From: Maricaulis sp.
Lineage (GTDB): Bacteria > Pseudomonadota > Alphaproteobacteria > Caulobacterales > Maricaulaceae
Assembly: GCF_030149515.1 (NCBI RefSeq)
Contig: NZ_JASBRI010000001.1
Span: 62,001-126,000, forward strand
Direction of reading: 5' to 3'
Length of the DNA stretch: 64,000 nt
Each line of letters starts with the position of its first letter. Position 1 is the first letter of the stretch. This document shows, piece by piece, positions 10,072-22,584 of the stretch. Made by a program: the position numbers and the translations under genes. Below the pieces are notes generated by a model, which did not search any database, had not been told where the DNA came from, and saw nothing but the letters and a program-made list of their open reading frames with translations.

Positions 10072-10902
10072 TCAGGACCGGCCCTTGCGGATCGCGGCCT
10101 GCACTTTCAGCGCCTGCACCGTCATGCGCACATCGTGCACCCGTACCATGGCCACGCCGGCCTGCGCCGCGCGCAGGGCGGCGGCCAGCGAACCGCCCAG
10201 CCGCTCCGTCTCTGCAGCACCGTCGTCGATGGCAGCAATGAAGCGTTTGCGCGAAGCGCCGAAGAGAACGGGATAGCCCAGGGCGATAACCTGGTCGAGA
10301 TCGTGCATGAGGGCGAGATTGTGGTCCAGCGACTTGCCGAAACCGATGCCCGGATCGAGCCAGATACTGTCCGCCGTCACACCGGCGCCCATGGCGATGT
10401 CGGCGCGCTCGGTAAGAAAATCGCACACGTCGGAGACCACGTCTTCGTATTGCGGATTCTTCTGCATGGTTTGGGGCGTGCCTGACATGTGCATCAGGAT
10501 CACGGGCACGCCCAGCTCGGCCGCAGTCTCTACCGCTCCCTCATGGCGCAGCGCCATGACATCGTTCCAGATATCCGCCCCGGCCTCGATCGCGGCGCGG
10601 GCCACGGCGGGCTTGAACGTATCGATCGAGATACGCGCCGCCGTGCGTTCGCGCAGCGCCCGAATCACCGGAATGACCCGTTTGAGCTCTTCGGCTTCGG
10701 GGACGGGTTTTGCCCCCGGCCGGGTGGACTCTCCGCCGATATCGATGATGTCGGCACCGTTATTCAGCATTTCGAGGGCCCGACAGACCGCCGCTTCCTG
10801 ATCGATCCACTGGCCGCCATCGGAAAAACTGTCCGGCGTGACATTCAGCACACCCATGATGAAGGGCAGGTCAGATTTGCGGCGGGGACGGAGTTTGGCC
10901 AT
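10072..10902 (-). CDS. folP: Dihydropteroate synthase
   Basis: FIMGVLNVTPDSFSDGG...GADIIDIGGESTRPGAKPV...DPGIGFGKSLDHNLALM. Confidence 0.96.
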   Translation of the reverse strand: MAKLRPRRKSDLPFIMGVLNVTPDSFSDGGQWIDQEAAVCRALEMLNNGADIIDIGGESTRPGAKPVPEAEELKRVIPVIRALRERTAARISIDTFKPAVARAAIEAGADIWNDVMALRHEGAVETAAELGVPVILMHMSGTPQTMQKNPQYEDVVSDVCDFLTERADIAMGAGVTADSIWLDPGIGFGKSLDHNLALMHDLDQVIALGYPVLFGASRKRFIAAIDDGAAETERLGGSLAAALRAAQAGVAMVRVHDVRMTVQALKVQAAIRKGRS

Positions 10903-11052
10903 GCAGTTCTGCTAGTCCCGGGCAGACAGGTTGGCAAGGGCCCGACCGGACGGTCGGCGACCTGCGGGGTCGAACAGCCAATCCCTTGTGGTGCACCTGC
11001 ACCGGGCGGCCGCGACGATCGCGACACTCCGGGACAGCACCCTCGCCCCACC

Positions 11053-11082
11053 AAAAAACCCCGGACCAGCGGCCCGGGGTTT
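11053..11082 (-). terminator. Intrinsic terminator downstream of ftsH
   Basis: aaaccccgg / ccggggttt 9-bp stem followed on the minus strand by TTTTTTGG. Confidence 0.7.
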
Positions 11083-11105
11083 CTGATCTTCTGGCACGCA
11101 AGCGC

Positions 11106-13028
<1,923 letters not shown>

Positions 13029-13130
13029 GCGTTCATTCCGTTCAAACAGGCGGTCATTATCGACCGGATATGGGCATTGTGCCGTTGCATTGCCAGAACA
13101 GCCTACAGTATCCGCCGCCGCGGCGCTGCG

Positions 13131-14447
13131 TCATTTCGTATCAAACCATGGCGGCGCACCGCCCGGTACCAGCCGGGTGCAAAATCTGTGCTCCAGCAGC
13201 GGCGTGATTGTTACTTCGCTGCGATCCGCATCCGTCAGGCCCGGCAGGGCGGCAATCTCCCCCTTCCGGCGCAGCGCCAGAAGTCCGGAGCGGGCGATCC
13301 CGGGCACACCATCCAGTATAGCCCGGCAATCGAGGCCGTCATATGACCGGCCCAGCGGTTCCGCATGCCAACCGTCGGGCAAGGGCGCGATGGCGAACCG
13401 GCCATCCCAGACGTCGCCAGCCAGCGCCGGGGGTGCCGGCCGGTCGACCCGGCCCAGCACGGCGCCGGGGTCGCGCACAAGCCACGCCGTTCCGCCGGAC
13501 GCCGTCAGCAGCACACCCCCGGCCGTAGCCGTGCGCCTGCCGGACAGGGCGCCCTCGATACGGTCGATCGCGTGCGCGCCGGGCAGGCGCTCCTGTCCCG
13601 ACACCGCCAGCATCAGCGCCTCGAGCAGGCGCCGCCGGATCGCCGGCCGCGCGGCCTGCAGTGCCGGCGCGTCCAGCTCGGCCCCGCCCCAGCCGTGAAC
13701 GACAACCGTTCCGCGGGCCAGGTTCAGGGCCGCCCGCCCCTCGGCCTCGACGAGATGACGGATTTCCCGGGCCAGACGGGCAAACCGGGACGGGTCGAAC
13801 CCTGCCGCACGATATCCGCCCATGGCTTCGCGAATACGGATGCGGGCATGGCGGCGATCGGAGTTGGACGGATCCTCGACCCAGTCCTCACCCCGCTCGC
13901 GCAGCCAGTTGCGCAGATCGGCGCGCGAGGTCTCCAGCAATGGCCTCAAGAGGCGCAGCCCGCGCCCCCCGGGCCAGACCGGAGACGGGCCCGCCGGCGC
14001 CATGCCGGCACATCCGCGCCAGCCGCCGCCGGCCGCCAGCCGCATCCAGACGGTTTCCGTCTGGTCGTCCTGCGTGTGGGCGAGCATCAGATCGGCCAGC
14101 CCGGCCTTGCGGCACGCCGCGGCCAGAAGCCGGTGGCGGGCATCGCGGGCGGCCGCCTGCACGCCGCTGTCCGGTTTCGGACCGGTCCAGGAGAGGACTT
14201 CGCCCGCATGACCCAGTTCTGCAGCCCGCCCGGCCACGCTCCGTGCCTCCGCGCGCGCTTCGGGGCGAAGGCCGTGATCGACTGTGAAAACGTGCAGGGA
14301 CCGCCCCCGGGAGCGCGCCCAGGCTGAGGCCATCAACAAGAGCGCGTGAGAATCGCTGCCGCCGGAACAGGCGAGTGCCAGCCCGCCTTCGGGCGCGGCG
14401 TGCCGGTCAAGCCAGTCGTGGACGCGTTCGGGAATCGACGCGCGCAC
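13131..14447 (-). CDS. tilS: tRNA(Ile)-lysidine synthase
   Basis: LALACSGGSDSHALLLMASAWARSRGRSLHVFTVDHGLRPEA...LMLAHTQDDQTETVWMRLAAG; PP-loop SGGxDS. Confidence 0.94.
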   Translation of the reverse strand: MRASIPERVHDWLDRHAAPEGGLALACSGGSDSHALLLMASAWARSRGRSLHVFTVDHGLRPEARAEARSVAGRAAELGHAGEVLSWTGPKPDSGVQAAARDARHRLLAAACRKAGLADLMLAHTQDDQTETVWMRLAAGGGWRGCAGMAPAGPSPVWPGGRGLRLLRPLLETSRADLRNWLRERGEDWVEDPSNSDRRHARIRIREAMGGYRAAGFDPSRFARLAREIRHLVEAEGRAALNLARGTVVVHGWGGAELDAPALQAARPAIRRRLLEALMLAVSGQERLPGAHAIDRIEGALSGRRTATAGGVLLTASGGTAWLVRDPGAVLGRVDRPAPPALAGDVWDGRFAIAPLPDGWHAEPLGRSYDGLDCRAILDGVPGIARSGLLALRRKGEIAALPGLTDADRSEVTITPLLEHRFCTRLVPGGAPPWFDTK

Positions 14448-14449
14448 GC

Positions 14450-15337
14450 CTACCGGCAGCCGGCGCGCAGGGATTCCCGGTTGGCCCGGGCCCGCGAGGC
14501 GGCCGGTGCATTCGGGAACTGACCGGAAAAACGGTCGAGCGTGGCGCAGGCATCGGCCTGCCGGCCCATCCCGTTGAGCGACGCCGCCAGGCGCACCAGG
14601 GCGTCTGGCGCCTTTTCGCCGTCCGGACGGCTGCGCAGCGATGCGATATAGGCGTCGGCGGCCTCGGCGAAATCCGACCGCACGAAGAAGGTTTCGCCCA
14701 GCCAGTACCAGGCTTCGCCGGCACGGGCATGATCGGGGTGCTCGTTCACGAAGGTCTCGAAACCGACCTGGGCACCGCCGAAATCGCCGTCCAGCAGCTT
14801 GGCGTGCGCCTGGTCGAACAGGCCCGCCGGATCCGCCTCGACTGCCGGCGCCATCTCGCCGGCCTCGGCAGCCCGCATGCCGTTCGGTGCTCCGAGCACA
14901 CCGGTCGCAGCGGCACGGGCCTCGGCGTGGGGATCATTCGGGTCGACAATGGCGATCCGCGAACCGTCGACCTCGTCCAGACCATCCCGCATCCAGGCCA
15001 CTGCCTCATCGTCCAGCGGCGTCTCCTGCGGTTGCGGCGGAGCAAGTTGCGCTTCCAGCGCCTCGACCTGCTGGCGCAATTGCCGGTTCTCGTAGTTCAG
15101 CCGTTCGGTTTCCCCGGTCAGTTCGCGCAGCTGGTATTCCATCTCGTCGATCCGGCGCATCAGCGCCTCGGCCACGGGATCGCCGGCCATGAACTGGTCT
15201 TCCAGCTCGCCGATGCGCACCTCGGCGGCGTCGATGCGTTCGGCCAGCTCACGGCGCGACTGGGCGTGGGCGGGAACCGTCAGCACGAAGGCCGCGGTCA
15301 GGACGGTTACACTGAGAGCTTTGATCATGATGCGCAC
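14450..15337 (-). CDS. cpoB: Tol-Pal system coordinator CpoB/YbgF
   Basis: Signal peptide, coiled coil, TPR region ending FDQAHAKLLDGDFGGAQVGFETFVNEHPDHARAGEAWYWLGETFFVR; adjacent to pal. Confidence 0.9.
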   Translation of the reverse strand: MRIMIKALSVTVLTAAFVLTVPAHAQSRRELAERIDAAEVRIGELEDQFMAGDPVAEALMRRIDEMEYQLRELTGETERLNYENRQLRQQVEALEAQLAPPQPQETPLDDEAVAWMRDGLDEVDGSRIAIVDPNDPHAEARAAATGVLGAPNGMRAAEAGEMAPAVEADPAGLFDQAHAKLLDGDFGGAQVGFETFVNEHPDHARAGEAWYWLGETFFVRSDFAEAADAYIASLRSRPDGEKAPDALVRLAASLNGMGRQADACATLDRFSGQFPNAPAASRARANRESLRAGCR

Positions 15338-15394
15338 CTTACAAACGAGCGCGGCAAAATTACGGCGGCGGCCCCGAAGACCGCAAGCCCAGCG

Positions 15395-15428
15395 AAAACG
15401 CCCGTGACGGAACCGCCACGGGCGTTTT
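15395..15428 (-). terminator. Intrinsic terminator downstream of pal
   Basis: Perfect 12-bp stem aaaacgcccgtg / cacgggcgtttt with A/T tracts on both sides. Confidence 0.75.
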
Positions 15429-15451
15429 GCTGTCAGCGAGGCAGATGCCCG

Positions 15452-15976
15452 CTAGTTGGTGTAGCCGCTGCCGACGATCGACGTCGTCGCATTGCGGTTG
15501 ATCGCCCAGCACTGCTCGTTCGACTGCGTGCAGGTCGGACGCTCCTTGCCGTAGGACACGGTGGAAATCCGCGAGGGATCGACACCCTGGCTGATCAGAT
15601 AGTCGCGGGCCGCATTCGCACGACGGGCGCCCAGGGCCAGGTTGTATTCGCGCGTACCGCGTTCGTCGCAATTGCCGGCGACGAGGATGCGGGCGTCCGA
15701 ATAGCTGGCCAGCCAGGCCGCCTGGCGGCGCAGCGTTTCACGGGCTTCATTGGTCAGATCGTGACGATCGAGGCCGAAGAAGACACGGTCGCCTGCCGTC
15801 TGGACAAAATGCTCGGTCGAACCCGGCGTCGGTCCGGCCGGCTCACTCGGGCCACGATCGACCGGCTCGGCCGAACGCGGCGGTTCAATCGGCTCCGGGT
15901 CGTCGGCCGGCGGCGTTGACGCGCAAGCCGTCGCGAAGGCGCCCAGCGCCGCAATGGCAAACAGTTTGATATTCAT
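15452..15976 (-). CDS. pal: Peptidoglycan-associated lipoprotein Pal
   Basis: Lipobox FATACAS; OmpA-like VFFGLDRHDLTNEARETLRRQAAWL...VAGNCDERGTREYNLALGARRANAARDYLISQG. Confidence 0.96.
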   Translation of the reverse strand: MNIKLFAIAALGAFATACASTPPADDPEPIEPPRSAEPVDRGPSEPAGPTPGSTEHFVQTAGDRVFFGLDRHDLTNEARETLRRQAAWLASYSDARILVAGNCDERGTREYNLALGARRANAARDYLISQGVDPSRISTVSYGKERPTCTQSNEQCWAINRNATTSIVGSGYTN

Positions 15977-16108
15977 GATGTTACACCCTCATGCAGCCAG
16001 GCCGTGATGACCAATGGCATACTCTCGATCACGACTCGCGTGACGCAACTGAAAACGCGACCCCCCCAATGGCGCCGCATATCGCCACGAACGTTACGCA
16101 GAAATCCT

Positions 16109-17464
16109 CTACTCGATCAAGGGCGACCACGCGGGATCGGACGCCATGCCGCCCGTCGCCAGCCGCCTAAGATTGAAACCTGCCAGATCAACACTCCAGA
16201 TCTCGTAACGCGTACCGTCCGTGCGCGGTTCCCCGCGTGTGAACAGCAAGACACGGCCGTTCGGCGACCAGGCCGGCGTATCCACGAAATAGCCTTCAAA
16301 AAGAATGCGTTCGATGCCCGAACCGTCCGCCCTGACCACGCCGAGCGAGAATGTGCCGCCGGACTGTTTCGTGAAGGCGATCAAATCGCCGCGAGGCGAC
16401 CAGACAGGCGTGGTGTAGCGGCCATTGCCGAAAGTGATGCGCTGCACGTCCGAACCGTCGCGGTTCATGGTGTAGAGCTGCGATCCGCCGCCGCGCGAAG
16501 AGGAAAAGACGATCCGCTCGCCATCCGGCGAGAAGGAGGGTTCCACATCGTCGGCCGGATGCTGGGTCAGCCGGTCCAGCGAGCGGGTGCGCAGGTCATA
16601 GAGATGGATGTCGTGACCGGAGCGCGTCTCCACCGAAACTGCAAGCGACTCACCGTCCGGCGAGAACCGTGCCGACAGGCTCTGCCCGTCCGGATCGAGA
16701 CCGGCACTGCGCATCGCCGAGCTGAACAGGGCTTCCTGGCGCCCGGTCTCCAGATCGTAGAGATAGGTCGTCGCCTGCCCCTCGAGGAAGGAGACATAGG
16801 TGATCTCCTGGGAGTTCGGCGAATAGTTCGGCAGGAGCGCCATGTAGGACCGGTCCGTCAGGAATGAGGGGTTGGCCCCGTCCTGGTCCATGATTGCCAG
16901 CTGGCGCAGCGGTTCGCCCTCGATGCCACGACCCTCGGCGACGTAGACGATGCGGGTGTTGAAATAACCCTCCTCACCGGTCAGACGCTGATAGACGGCA
17001 TCGGCCACCTTGTGCGCCACGCGGCGCCAGTTTTCCGGTGCAGTGCGGTATTGCAGGCCCAGCAATTGTTCCTCCAGCCGCGTATCCCACAGCCGGAAGG
17101 CCACCACGAGACGGCCGTCGTCCTGGATTGTCACCGAGCCGACCAGCAGGGCCGACGCATCGATCACGCGCCAGTCTGAAAAGCGCGGGCGCAGATCGAT
17201 ATTCTCGATATCCTCGATATAGGCCGCCGGATCGATCGGGGCGAACAGGCCGGAGGAGGCCAGATCGTTGGTCACCACCCGGGTGATGTCCGAGCCTCGC
17301 GAGAGGGCTTCCTCGCTCTCCCCGGCAAAGTCGGGCAGAGCGATCGGAAGCGGATCCAGATTGCCGCGGGTTACATCGACGCGCAGCGGTTCCTGGGCCA
17401 TGGACAGCCCGGTGAAGACAAGGCTGGCAACAAGGGCGGCGGCAAGGGCGAGAAGACGGGTCAT
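16109..17464 (-). CDS. tolB: Tol-Pal system beta-propeller protein TolB
   Basis: Signal peptide MTRLLALAAALVASLVFTGLSMA; repeats FSPDGERIVFSSSRGGGSQLYTMNRDGSDVQRITFGNGRYTTPVWSPRGDLIAFTK. Confidence 0.96.
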   Translation of the reverse strand: MTRLLALAAALVASLVFTGLSMAQEPLRVDVTRGNLDPLPIALPDFAGESEEALSRGSDITRVVTNDLASSGLFAPIDPAAYIEDIENIDLRPRFSDWRVIDASALLVGSVTIQDDGRLVVAFRLWDTRLEEQLLGLQYRTAPENWRRVAHKVADAVYQRLTGEEGYFNTRIVYVAEGRGIEGEPLRQLAIMDQDGANPSFLTDRSYMALLPNYSPNSQEITYVSFLEGQATTYLYDLETGRQEALFSSAMRSAGLDPDGQSLSARFSPDGESLAVSVETRSGHDIHLYDLRTRSLDRLTQHPADDVEPSFSPDGERIVFSSSRGGGSQLYTMNRDGSDVQRITFGNGRYTTPVWSPRGDLIAFTKQSGGTFSLGVVRADGSGIERILFEGYFVDTPAWSPNGRVLLFTRGEPRTDGTRYEIWSVDLAGFNLRRLATGGMASDPAWSPLIE

Positions 17465-17486
17465 GCGGCAGGCTCCGGATGAAGGA

Positions 17487-18317
17487 TCAGCGGCTGTATA
17501 AGGACGGCGCGAAGTTGACCGTAATTTGACGCCATTGCGAATAATATTCGGGCGGCAGCGGATAGGGAGCGCATTGGGTCGCCGCGCGCAAGGCCCGTTC
17601 CCCCGCAACGCGCAAATAGGGGTTGGGCGAATTCAGTACCCGCGCCTGGTCCACCAGGCGCGGCGGTCCGGCCAGTTCGCCATTGCGGTTGAGGCTGAAC
17701 ACCACTTCCACAGCCAGTTCGTCCGGATCGGGCGCATCCAGCGAATTCCGCCAGCAGCGGGCGAGATGGCTCTGAATCAGGTCCTGCAACGTTGCCGTCA
17801 TCGCGTCACCGGCGCCGGCCGAACGGCGGCGTTCGCCCTCGTCGGGCGTTCCGGTTTCGCGGCGGACCTCTGCGACCTGGCGTTCTATATTGCCGAGCAT
17901 GTCCTCAAGAGAGGGTGTTGTGTCGCGCCGCTGTTCCGGTCGCACCGGCGGAGTTTCGCGGGCCGGCTCCGGTTCGGGCGCCTCCTCGACCGGTTCCGGT
18001 TGCGTTTCAGCAGGCTCGGGTTCGGGCTCCGGTTCGGGATCTATGGGTTCTGGCTCCGCCCGGGCCGGTTCCGGTTCGGGCTCGGGTTGCGGCTCAGGCG
18101 TCTCGATCTCGTCCTCGACGGTGTCCTCGACTGCCTCCTCGGGTTCCGGCTCGGGCTCCGGCGCGGCTGCACGGACATTGGTGCGCTCGGCGACCGTCAC
18201 CAGTTCGACCGGAACGATGGGCGTGTCCTCGAACACCTGGGCGGCGCGCGGCAGATACACCAGTCCCGCCGCCAGGATTCCGGCGTGGACGAGAAGGGAA
18301 AGGACAACACCTCGCAC
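17487..18317 (-). CDS. tolA: TolA-like cell-envelope protein
   Basis: N-terminal TM, Pro/Glu-rich PEPEPEP linker, C-terminal TolA/TonB-like domain; sits between tolR and tolB. Confidence 0.88.
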   Translation of the reverse strand: MRGVVLSLLVHAGILAAGLVYLPRAAQVFEDTPIVPVELVTVAERTNVRAAAPEPEPEPEEAVEDTVEDEIETPEPQPEPEPEPARAEPEPIDPEPEPEPEPAETQPEPVEEAPEPEPARETPPVRPEQRRDTTPSLEDMLGNIERQVAEVRRETGTPDEGERRRSAGAGDAMTATLQDLIQSHLARCWRNSLDAPDPDELAVEVVFSLNRNGELAGPPRLVDQARVLNSPNPYLRVAGERALRAATQCAPYPLPPEYYSQWRQITVNFAPSLYSR

Positions 18318-18328
18318 GGGCGACCTCG

Positions 18329-18766
18329 CTAACGCTCGATCGGGTCCGTCACCAGGCCCAGATTGGAAAAGCCCGCGGCATTGATGCGCGCCATCACGCG
18401 CGCCACCTCGCCATAGGCCGCTCCATCATCGGCCCGGATGAAGATGCGGGCATCATAGCCCGTGCCGGCAATCGCCGTCAGCCGGGGCACGAGTTCGTCG
18501 CGGCCGACGACAGTTTCCTGGAGGTAGATCCGGCCATCGGCGGTAATTGTGATGGTCAGCGGTTCCTGGTCAGCCGGCAGGTTCTGCGCCTCGGTCTGCG
18601 GCAATTCCACCTCGACCCCGACAGTGAGCAGGGGCGCTGTGATCATGAACACGATCAGCAATACCAGCATCACGTCGACGAAGGGCGTGACATTGATCTC
18701 CGCCTTGGGCTTCCAGCGGGCGCGTCCGCGACCCGATCCGCCGTTGTTGTCGAGCGAAACAGCCAT
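18329..18766 (-). CDS. tolR: TolR/ExbD biopolymer transporter
   Basis: KAEINVTPFVDVMLVLLIVFMITAPLLTVGVEVELPQ. Confidence 0.95.
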   Translation of the reverse strand: MAVSLDNNGGSGRGRARWKPKAEINVTPFVDVMLVLLIVFMITAPLLTVGVEVELPQTEAQNLPADQEPLTITITADGRIYLQETVVGRDELVPRLTAIAGTGYDARIFIRADDGAAYGEVARVMARINAAGFSNLGLVTDPIER

Positions 18767-18769
18767 GGC

Positions 18770-19438
18770 CTAGAGCGCATCCCGGTCGGCCAAGGCCGAC
18801 AGCTCGTCGACGAAACCGTCCAGCTTGGCGCCGTATTTGGCCAGATTGGCCGACAGCGCATTGAAGAAAATCACCGCCGGGATGGCAGCCAGGAGGCCCA
18901 GCGCGGTCGCGAACAGCGCCTCGGCAATACCCGGGGCAACGACGGCCAGATTGGTGTCCTGAGAGGCGGCGATGGCGCGGAAGGAATTCATTATCCCCCA
19001 CACCGTGCCGAACAGGCCGACGAAGGGCGCCGCCGAAGCAATGGTTGCCAGAATGCCCAGGCCGCCCTCGCAATTCGTCATCTCGCGCCCGGCTTCCGCG
19101 CCGGCGGCCTTCGATACCCGGCTGCCCGCATTCTCGCCCTCCCATTCGCGCAGTCCGGCGGCGAAGACGCGGGTGAACGGGTCCTTCGGCGTCTTGCCGA
19201 ACTGGTCGGCCAGGGCGTCCAGCGACCGCCCGGACCAGAATTCACGTTCGAAATGGCGGGCCTTGGCATGCAGACCGCGCAGCTGAAACGCCTTGTCGAT
19301 GGCAACCGCCCAGGACCAGACCGACATGAAGGCGAGAATGCCCATAACGATCTTCACGACCCAATCGGCACGCATGAAGAGCGCATAAAAGGAAAAGCCC
19401 TCAACCGCCTGCGCGATGTCGACGACACTCGATTCCAT
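18770..19438 (-). CDS. tolQ: TolQ/ExbB proton channel family protein
   Basis: LGILATIASAAPFVGLFGTVWGIMNSFRAIA...APGIAEALFATALGLLAAIPAVIFFN. Confidence 0.95.
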   Translation of the reverse strand: MESSVVDIAQAVEGFSFYALFMRADWVVKIVMGILAFMSVWSWAVAIDKAFQLRGLHAKARHFEREFWSGRSLDALADQFGKTPKDPFTRVFAAGLREWEGENAGSRVSKAAGAEAGREMTNCEGGLGILATIASAAPFVGLFGTVWGIMNSFRAIAASQDTNLAVVAPGIAEALFATALGLLAAIPAVIFFNALSANLAKYGAKLDGFVDELSALADRDAL

Positions 19439-19607
19439 GAACCCTACCCTCTGGCTCCGGCCCGCCTACCGGCAGCGAACCGTGTGACTACTTCCGGCCT
19501 GATACCATGCAAGCCCGATGCCCGAACCCCCACCCGGCATCGTCCCCAGGCGCTATGCACAGCGATTAAGGCGAATTTCGGGAGCTGATAACACTTCTGC
19601 CGCGCGA

Positions 19608-20276
19608 TCAAGTCTCGTCATTGTGTGCAACGGTATGGGCGGAGACCTGTTCCACGACATCCCAGTGCTCCACGATCCGGCCGCCGGCCAGGCGGAACAG
19701 GTCGCAGGCGCGAAAGTGGACGCCCTCGGTGTCGAAGCAGGAGAACAGGGCAACAAATCTGCCCTCCCCGACCAAGTCGTCAACGCCGTGATAGCGCAAT
19801 CCGGGCCGCGGACGGCGGCGGGCAACCAGCTGTGCCAGACGATCCGGATGACTGCAGCCGCCCGGCGTATGGGACACGAAAACGCTGCGATCGATGAAAT
19901 CGTCCAGATTTTTCAGCTGCTGGCCGCGAACCACCTCGTCGATGAACTGCTGCACGACAGCTTTGCTCCCGGCGGTTTCTTCACGCGATCCGTTGGGTAG
20001 GGAGCAGGCCGCGAGGGACGAGCACAGGCAATCCTGCTGAAGATAGCGCGCCGAGATCTGCCGGCGCACCGACATCAGACCGTTCGAATCAGCACAGATA
20101 AGACTCATGGTCAGCCAGGAGGCCGCCGATCCGTCCGGCTCGTGCACCGCCTTGACGAACATGGCGTCACCGTCCTGGAGCACACGGGTGACGGAGAAGT
20201 CGAAATTGGGAGGCCGCTCCGGCTCTGCCGGGGCATTCACATCGTCCGGACGACGGGAATGGCGGATTTCGTCCAC
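19608..20276 (-). CDS. SnoaL/NTF2-like protein with a partial second copy of the fold (tentative)
   Basis: C-terminal AVVQQFIDEVVRGQQLKNLDDFIDRSVFVSHTPGG...VDDLVGEGRFVALFSCFDTEGVHFRACDLFRLAGGRIVEHWDVVE is SnoaL-like; likely GTG start 20276 with SD ggggg upstream. Confidence 0.6.
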   Translation of the reverse strand: MDEIRHSRRPDDVNAPAEPERPPNFDFSVTRVLQDGDAMFVKAVHEPDGSAASWLTMSLICADSNGLMSVRRQISARYLQQDCLCSSLAACSLPNGSREETAGSKAVVQQFIDEVVRGQQLKNLDDFIDRSVFVSHTPGGCSHPDRLAQLVARRRPRPGLRYHGVDDLVGEGRFVALFSCFDTEGVHFRACDLFRLAGGRIVEHWDVVEQVSAHTVAHNDET

Positions 20277-20367
20277 AGCTGAACCCCCTTTCAACTTCAG
20301 GGGTAACGCTGTCCCGGAATATCGGCAAGTGACGGTTCTGCAGCAATCGCAGCACCGCCGGAACGCC

Positions 20368-20826
20368 TCAGTCTCCGGATATCACATACCCGGCCCAGCG
20401 GGCCGCCATCTCACGCGGCGGCCGTTTCGCCCGGCCCGCGCCGTCAATGCAAACGGCTTCAACATCGGCTGTTGCGATCGTCTCGCCGGCCCGGCAGATC
20501 CGCTGGCCGATCATCAGACGCGCGCCCTTTTGCGGCCGATAGAAAGTCTCGACGATCAGGACATCATCGACCCGCGCAGCGCGCTCGAACTCGATATTCA
20601 TGCGCCGGACGGCAAATGCCAGGGGTGTCGCCTGCGCGGCGAGCTCGGAATGGTGGATGCCCAGCGCGCGCAGGCTTTCGGTACGGCCACGCTCTAGAAA
20701 GTGCAGATATCGGGCATGATAGACGATGCCGGAAAAGTCCGTATCTTCGTAATAGACCCGCACGGGCAGGCGGTGGATCCGGTCGTCGCCGAACGCGCCG
20801 GCCGCAGGTGTCATCCTTGCAGCCAT
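20368..20826 (-). CDS. ybgC: Tol-Pal-associated acyl-CoA thioesterase YbgC
   Basis: RVYYEDTDFSGIVYHARYLHFLERGRTESLRALGI; hotdog thioesterase signature. Confidence 0.95.
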   Translation of the reverse strand: MAARMTPAAGAFGDDRIHRLPVRVYYEDTDFSGIVYHARYLHFLERGRTESLRALGIHHSELAAQATPLAFAVRRMNIEFERAARVDDVLIVETFYRPQKGARLMIGQRICRAGETIATADVEAVCIDGAGRAKRPPREMAARWAGYVISGD

Positions 20827-20828
20827 GA

Positions 20829-21881
20829 CTACTTCCCGAACAAGCCGTTCTGACCGCCGCCCGCCTGTGGCGGGGTCAGGCCGAGATGCTCCCAGGCCCG
20901 CGGTGCCGCGAGGCGGCCGCGCGGGGTGCGCTGGATGAAGCCCTGCTGGATGAGGAAGGGTTCGACCACATCCTCCAGCGCGTCGCGAGCCTCGGCCAGG
21001 GCCGCCGCCAGGGTCTCCACGCCGACCGGCCCGCCACCGAAACTCTCTGTCAGGGCCTTGAGATAGCGACGGTCGAGGCTGTCCAGCCCCAGCGTATCGA
21101 CTTCGAGCCGTTTAAGCGCCCGGTCGGCAACCGCGGCGGATATTTCGGCGGCATCCTCGGCTTCGGCAAAATCGCGCACACGGCGCAACAGCCGGCCGGC
21201 AACGCGCGGCGTGCCGCGTGCCCGGCGGGCAATCTCGCGGGCGCCATCGGGCGTGGCATCAATGCCGAACTTCGCGGCTGCACGCGTGACGATGAAACCG
21301 AGTTCGGCCTCGTCGTAGAATTCCAGCCGCACGGGCACACCGAAACGGTCGCGGAGGGGCGTCGCCAGAAGCCCGGCCCGCGTGGTCGCGCCAACGAGAG
21401 TGAAAGGCGGCAGCTCGATCCGCACCGTCCGCGCCGACGGCCCCTCGCCGATCACCAGGTCGAGGCAGAAATCCTCCATCGCCGGATAGAGGATTTCCTC
21501 GACTGCCGGGGCGAGCCGGTGGATCTCGTCGATGAACAGGACATCGCGCGGTTCCAGATTGGTCAGGATGGCGGCGAGATCGCCGGCCTTGGCGATCACC
21601 GGCCCCGATGTTGCGCGAAAGCCCACCCCCATCTCCCGCGCCACGATCTGGGCCAGGGTCGTCTTGCCCAGTCCCGGCGGGCCGGACAGGAGGACATGGT
21701 CCAGCGCCTCCTCACGCCGGCGCGCGGCCTCCACGAAGACCTTAAGGTTGGCGATCGCCGCCTTCTGCCCGACGAAGTCCGAGAAGCTCTCCGGCCGCAA
21801 GGCGCGGTCCCGCCCGTCGCCGGCCTGGAGATCGCGATCGACCAGACGGTCGTCGCCGGATGTATCGGTGAGGTCTGTCAT
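20829..21881 (-). CDS. ruvB: Holliday junction branch migration helicase RuvB
   Basis: [12 protein letters not shown]...[48 protein letters not shown]. Confidence 0.98.
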   Translation of the reverse strand: MTDLTDTSGDDRLVDRDLQAGDGRDRALRPESFSDFVGQKAAIANLKVFVEAARRREEALDHVLLSGPPGLGKTTLAQIVAREMGVGFRATSGPVIAKAGDLAAILTNLEPRDVLFIDEIHRLAPAVEEILYPAMEDFCLDLVIGEGPSARTVRIELPPFTLVGATTRAGLLATPLRDRFGVPVRLEFYDEAELGFIVTRAAAKFGIDATPDGAREIARRARGTPRVAGRLLRRVRDFAEAEDAAEISAAVADRALKRLEVDTLGLDSLDRRYLKALTESFGGGPVGVETLAAALAEARDALEDVVEPFLIQQGFIQRTPRGRLAAPRAWEHLGLTPPQAGGGQNGLFGK

Positions 21882-21939
21882 GACGACAACGGGTCTAGAC
21901 TGATCCGCTCCGCTCCGGAAGCCGCGCGGGGCACAGCCA

Positions 21940-22584
21940 TCACGGCGCGAGCTCCTTCAGGGACAGCCGGATAACCTCGTTCAGCGCGGCCTCGTCTCCC
22001 GTTTCGCGCAACACGGTTGCCACGGCCTGGCGGGCCAGGCTTTCGTGATAGCCCAGATTGATCAATGCGGAGACGGCGTCGTCGCGCGCACCGCCATTGA
22101 CAGCGGCGGCCGGCGCCGGCGGCGGGGTGCCACCGTCGCCGGTCACGGCATGCACCGGCAGGCCGATCGAGAAACTGCGGCCCTGCGGCGGTGCCTTGTC
22201 TTTCAATTCGGTGGCGATGCGCGTTGCCAGTTTGGGACCCACACCCTTGGCGCGGGCGAACGTCGCCTTGTCGCCGAGCGCCGCCGCATTGGCGATTTCG
22301 CCGACCGGGCTGGTGTCGAGAATGGCAAAGGCGGCCTTGGCCCCCACGCCCTGGACATTTTGCAGATGCACGAACCAGGCACGCTCGATGTCGTCCAGGA
22401 AGCCATAGAGTTTGAAGGCGTCTTCGCGCACATGGGTTTCGATGTGCAATGTGACGGACTGGCCGGGTTCGAGCCGGGCCAGGGTGCGCGAGCCGGCGCC
22501 GACGAGATAGCCCACCCCGTTGACGTCGAGCACCACTTCGTCTGCCCCCACGGCTTCCACGATCCCCTTGAGCAGGCCGATCAT
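21940..22584 (-). CDS. ruvA: Holliday junction DNA-binding protein RuvA
   Basis: [28 protein letters not shown]...[13 protein letters not shown]...[20 protein letters not shown] at 22584. Confidence 0.96.
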   Translation of the reverse strand: MIGLLKGIVEAVGADEVVLDVNGVGYLVGAGSRTLARLEPGQSVTLHIETHVREDAFKLYGFLDDIERAWFVHLQNVQGVGAKAAFAILDTSPVGEIANAAALGDKATFARAKGVGPKLATRIATELKDKAPPQGRSFSIGLPVHAVTGDGGTPPPAPAAAVNGGARDDAVSALINLGYHESLARQAVATVLRETGDEAALNEVIRLSLKELAP

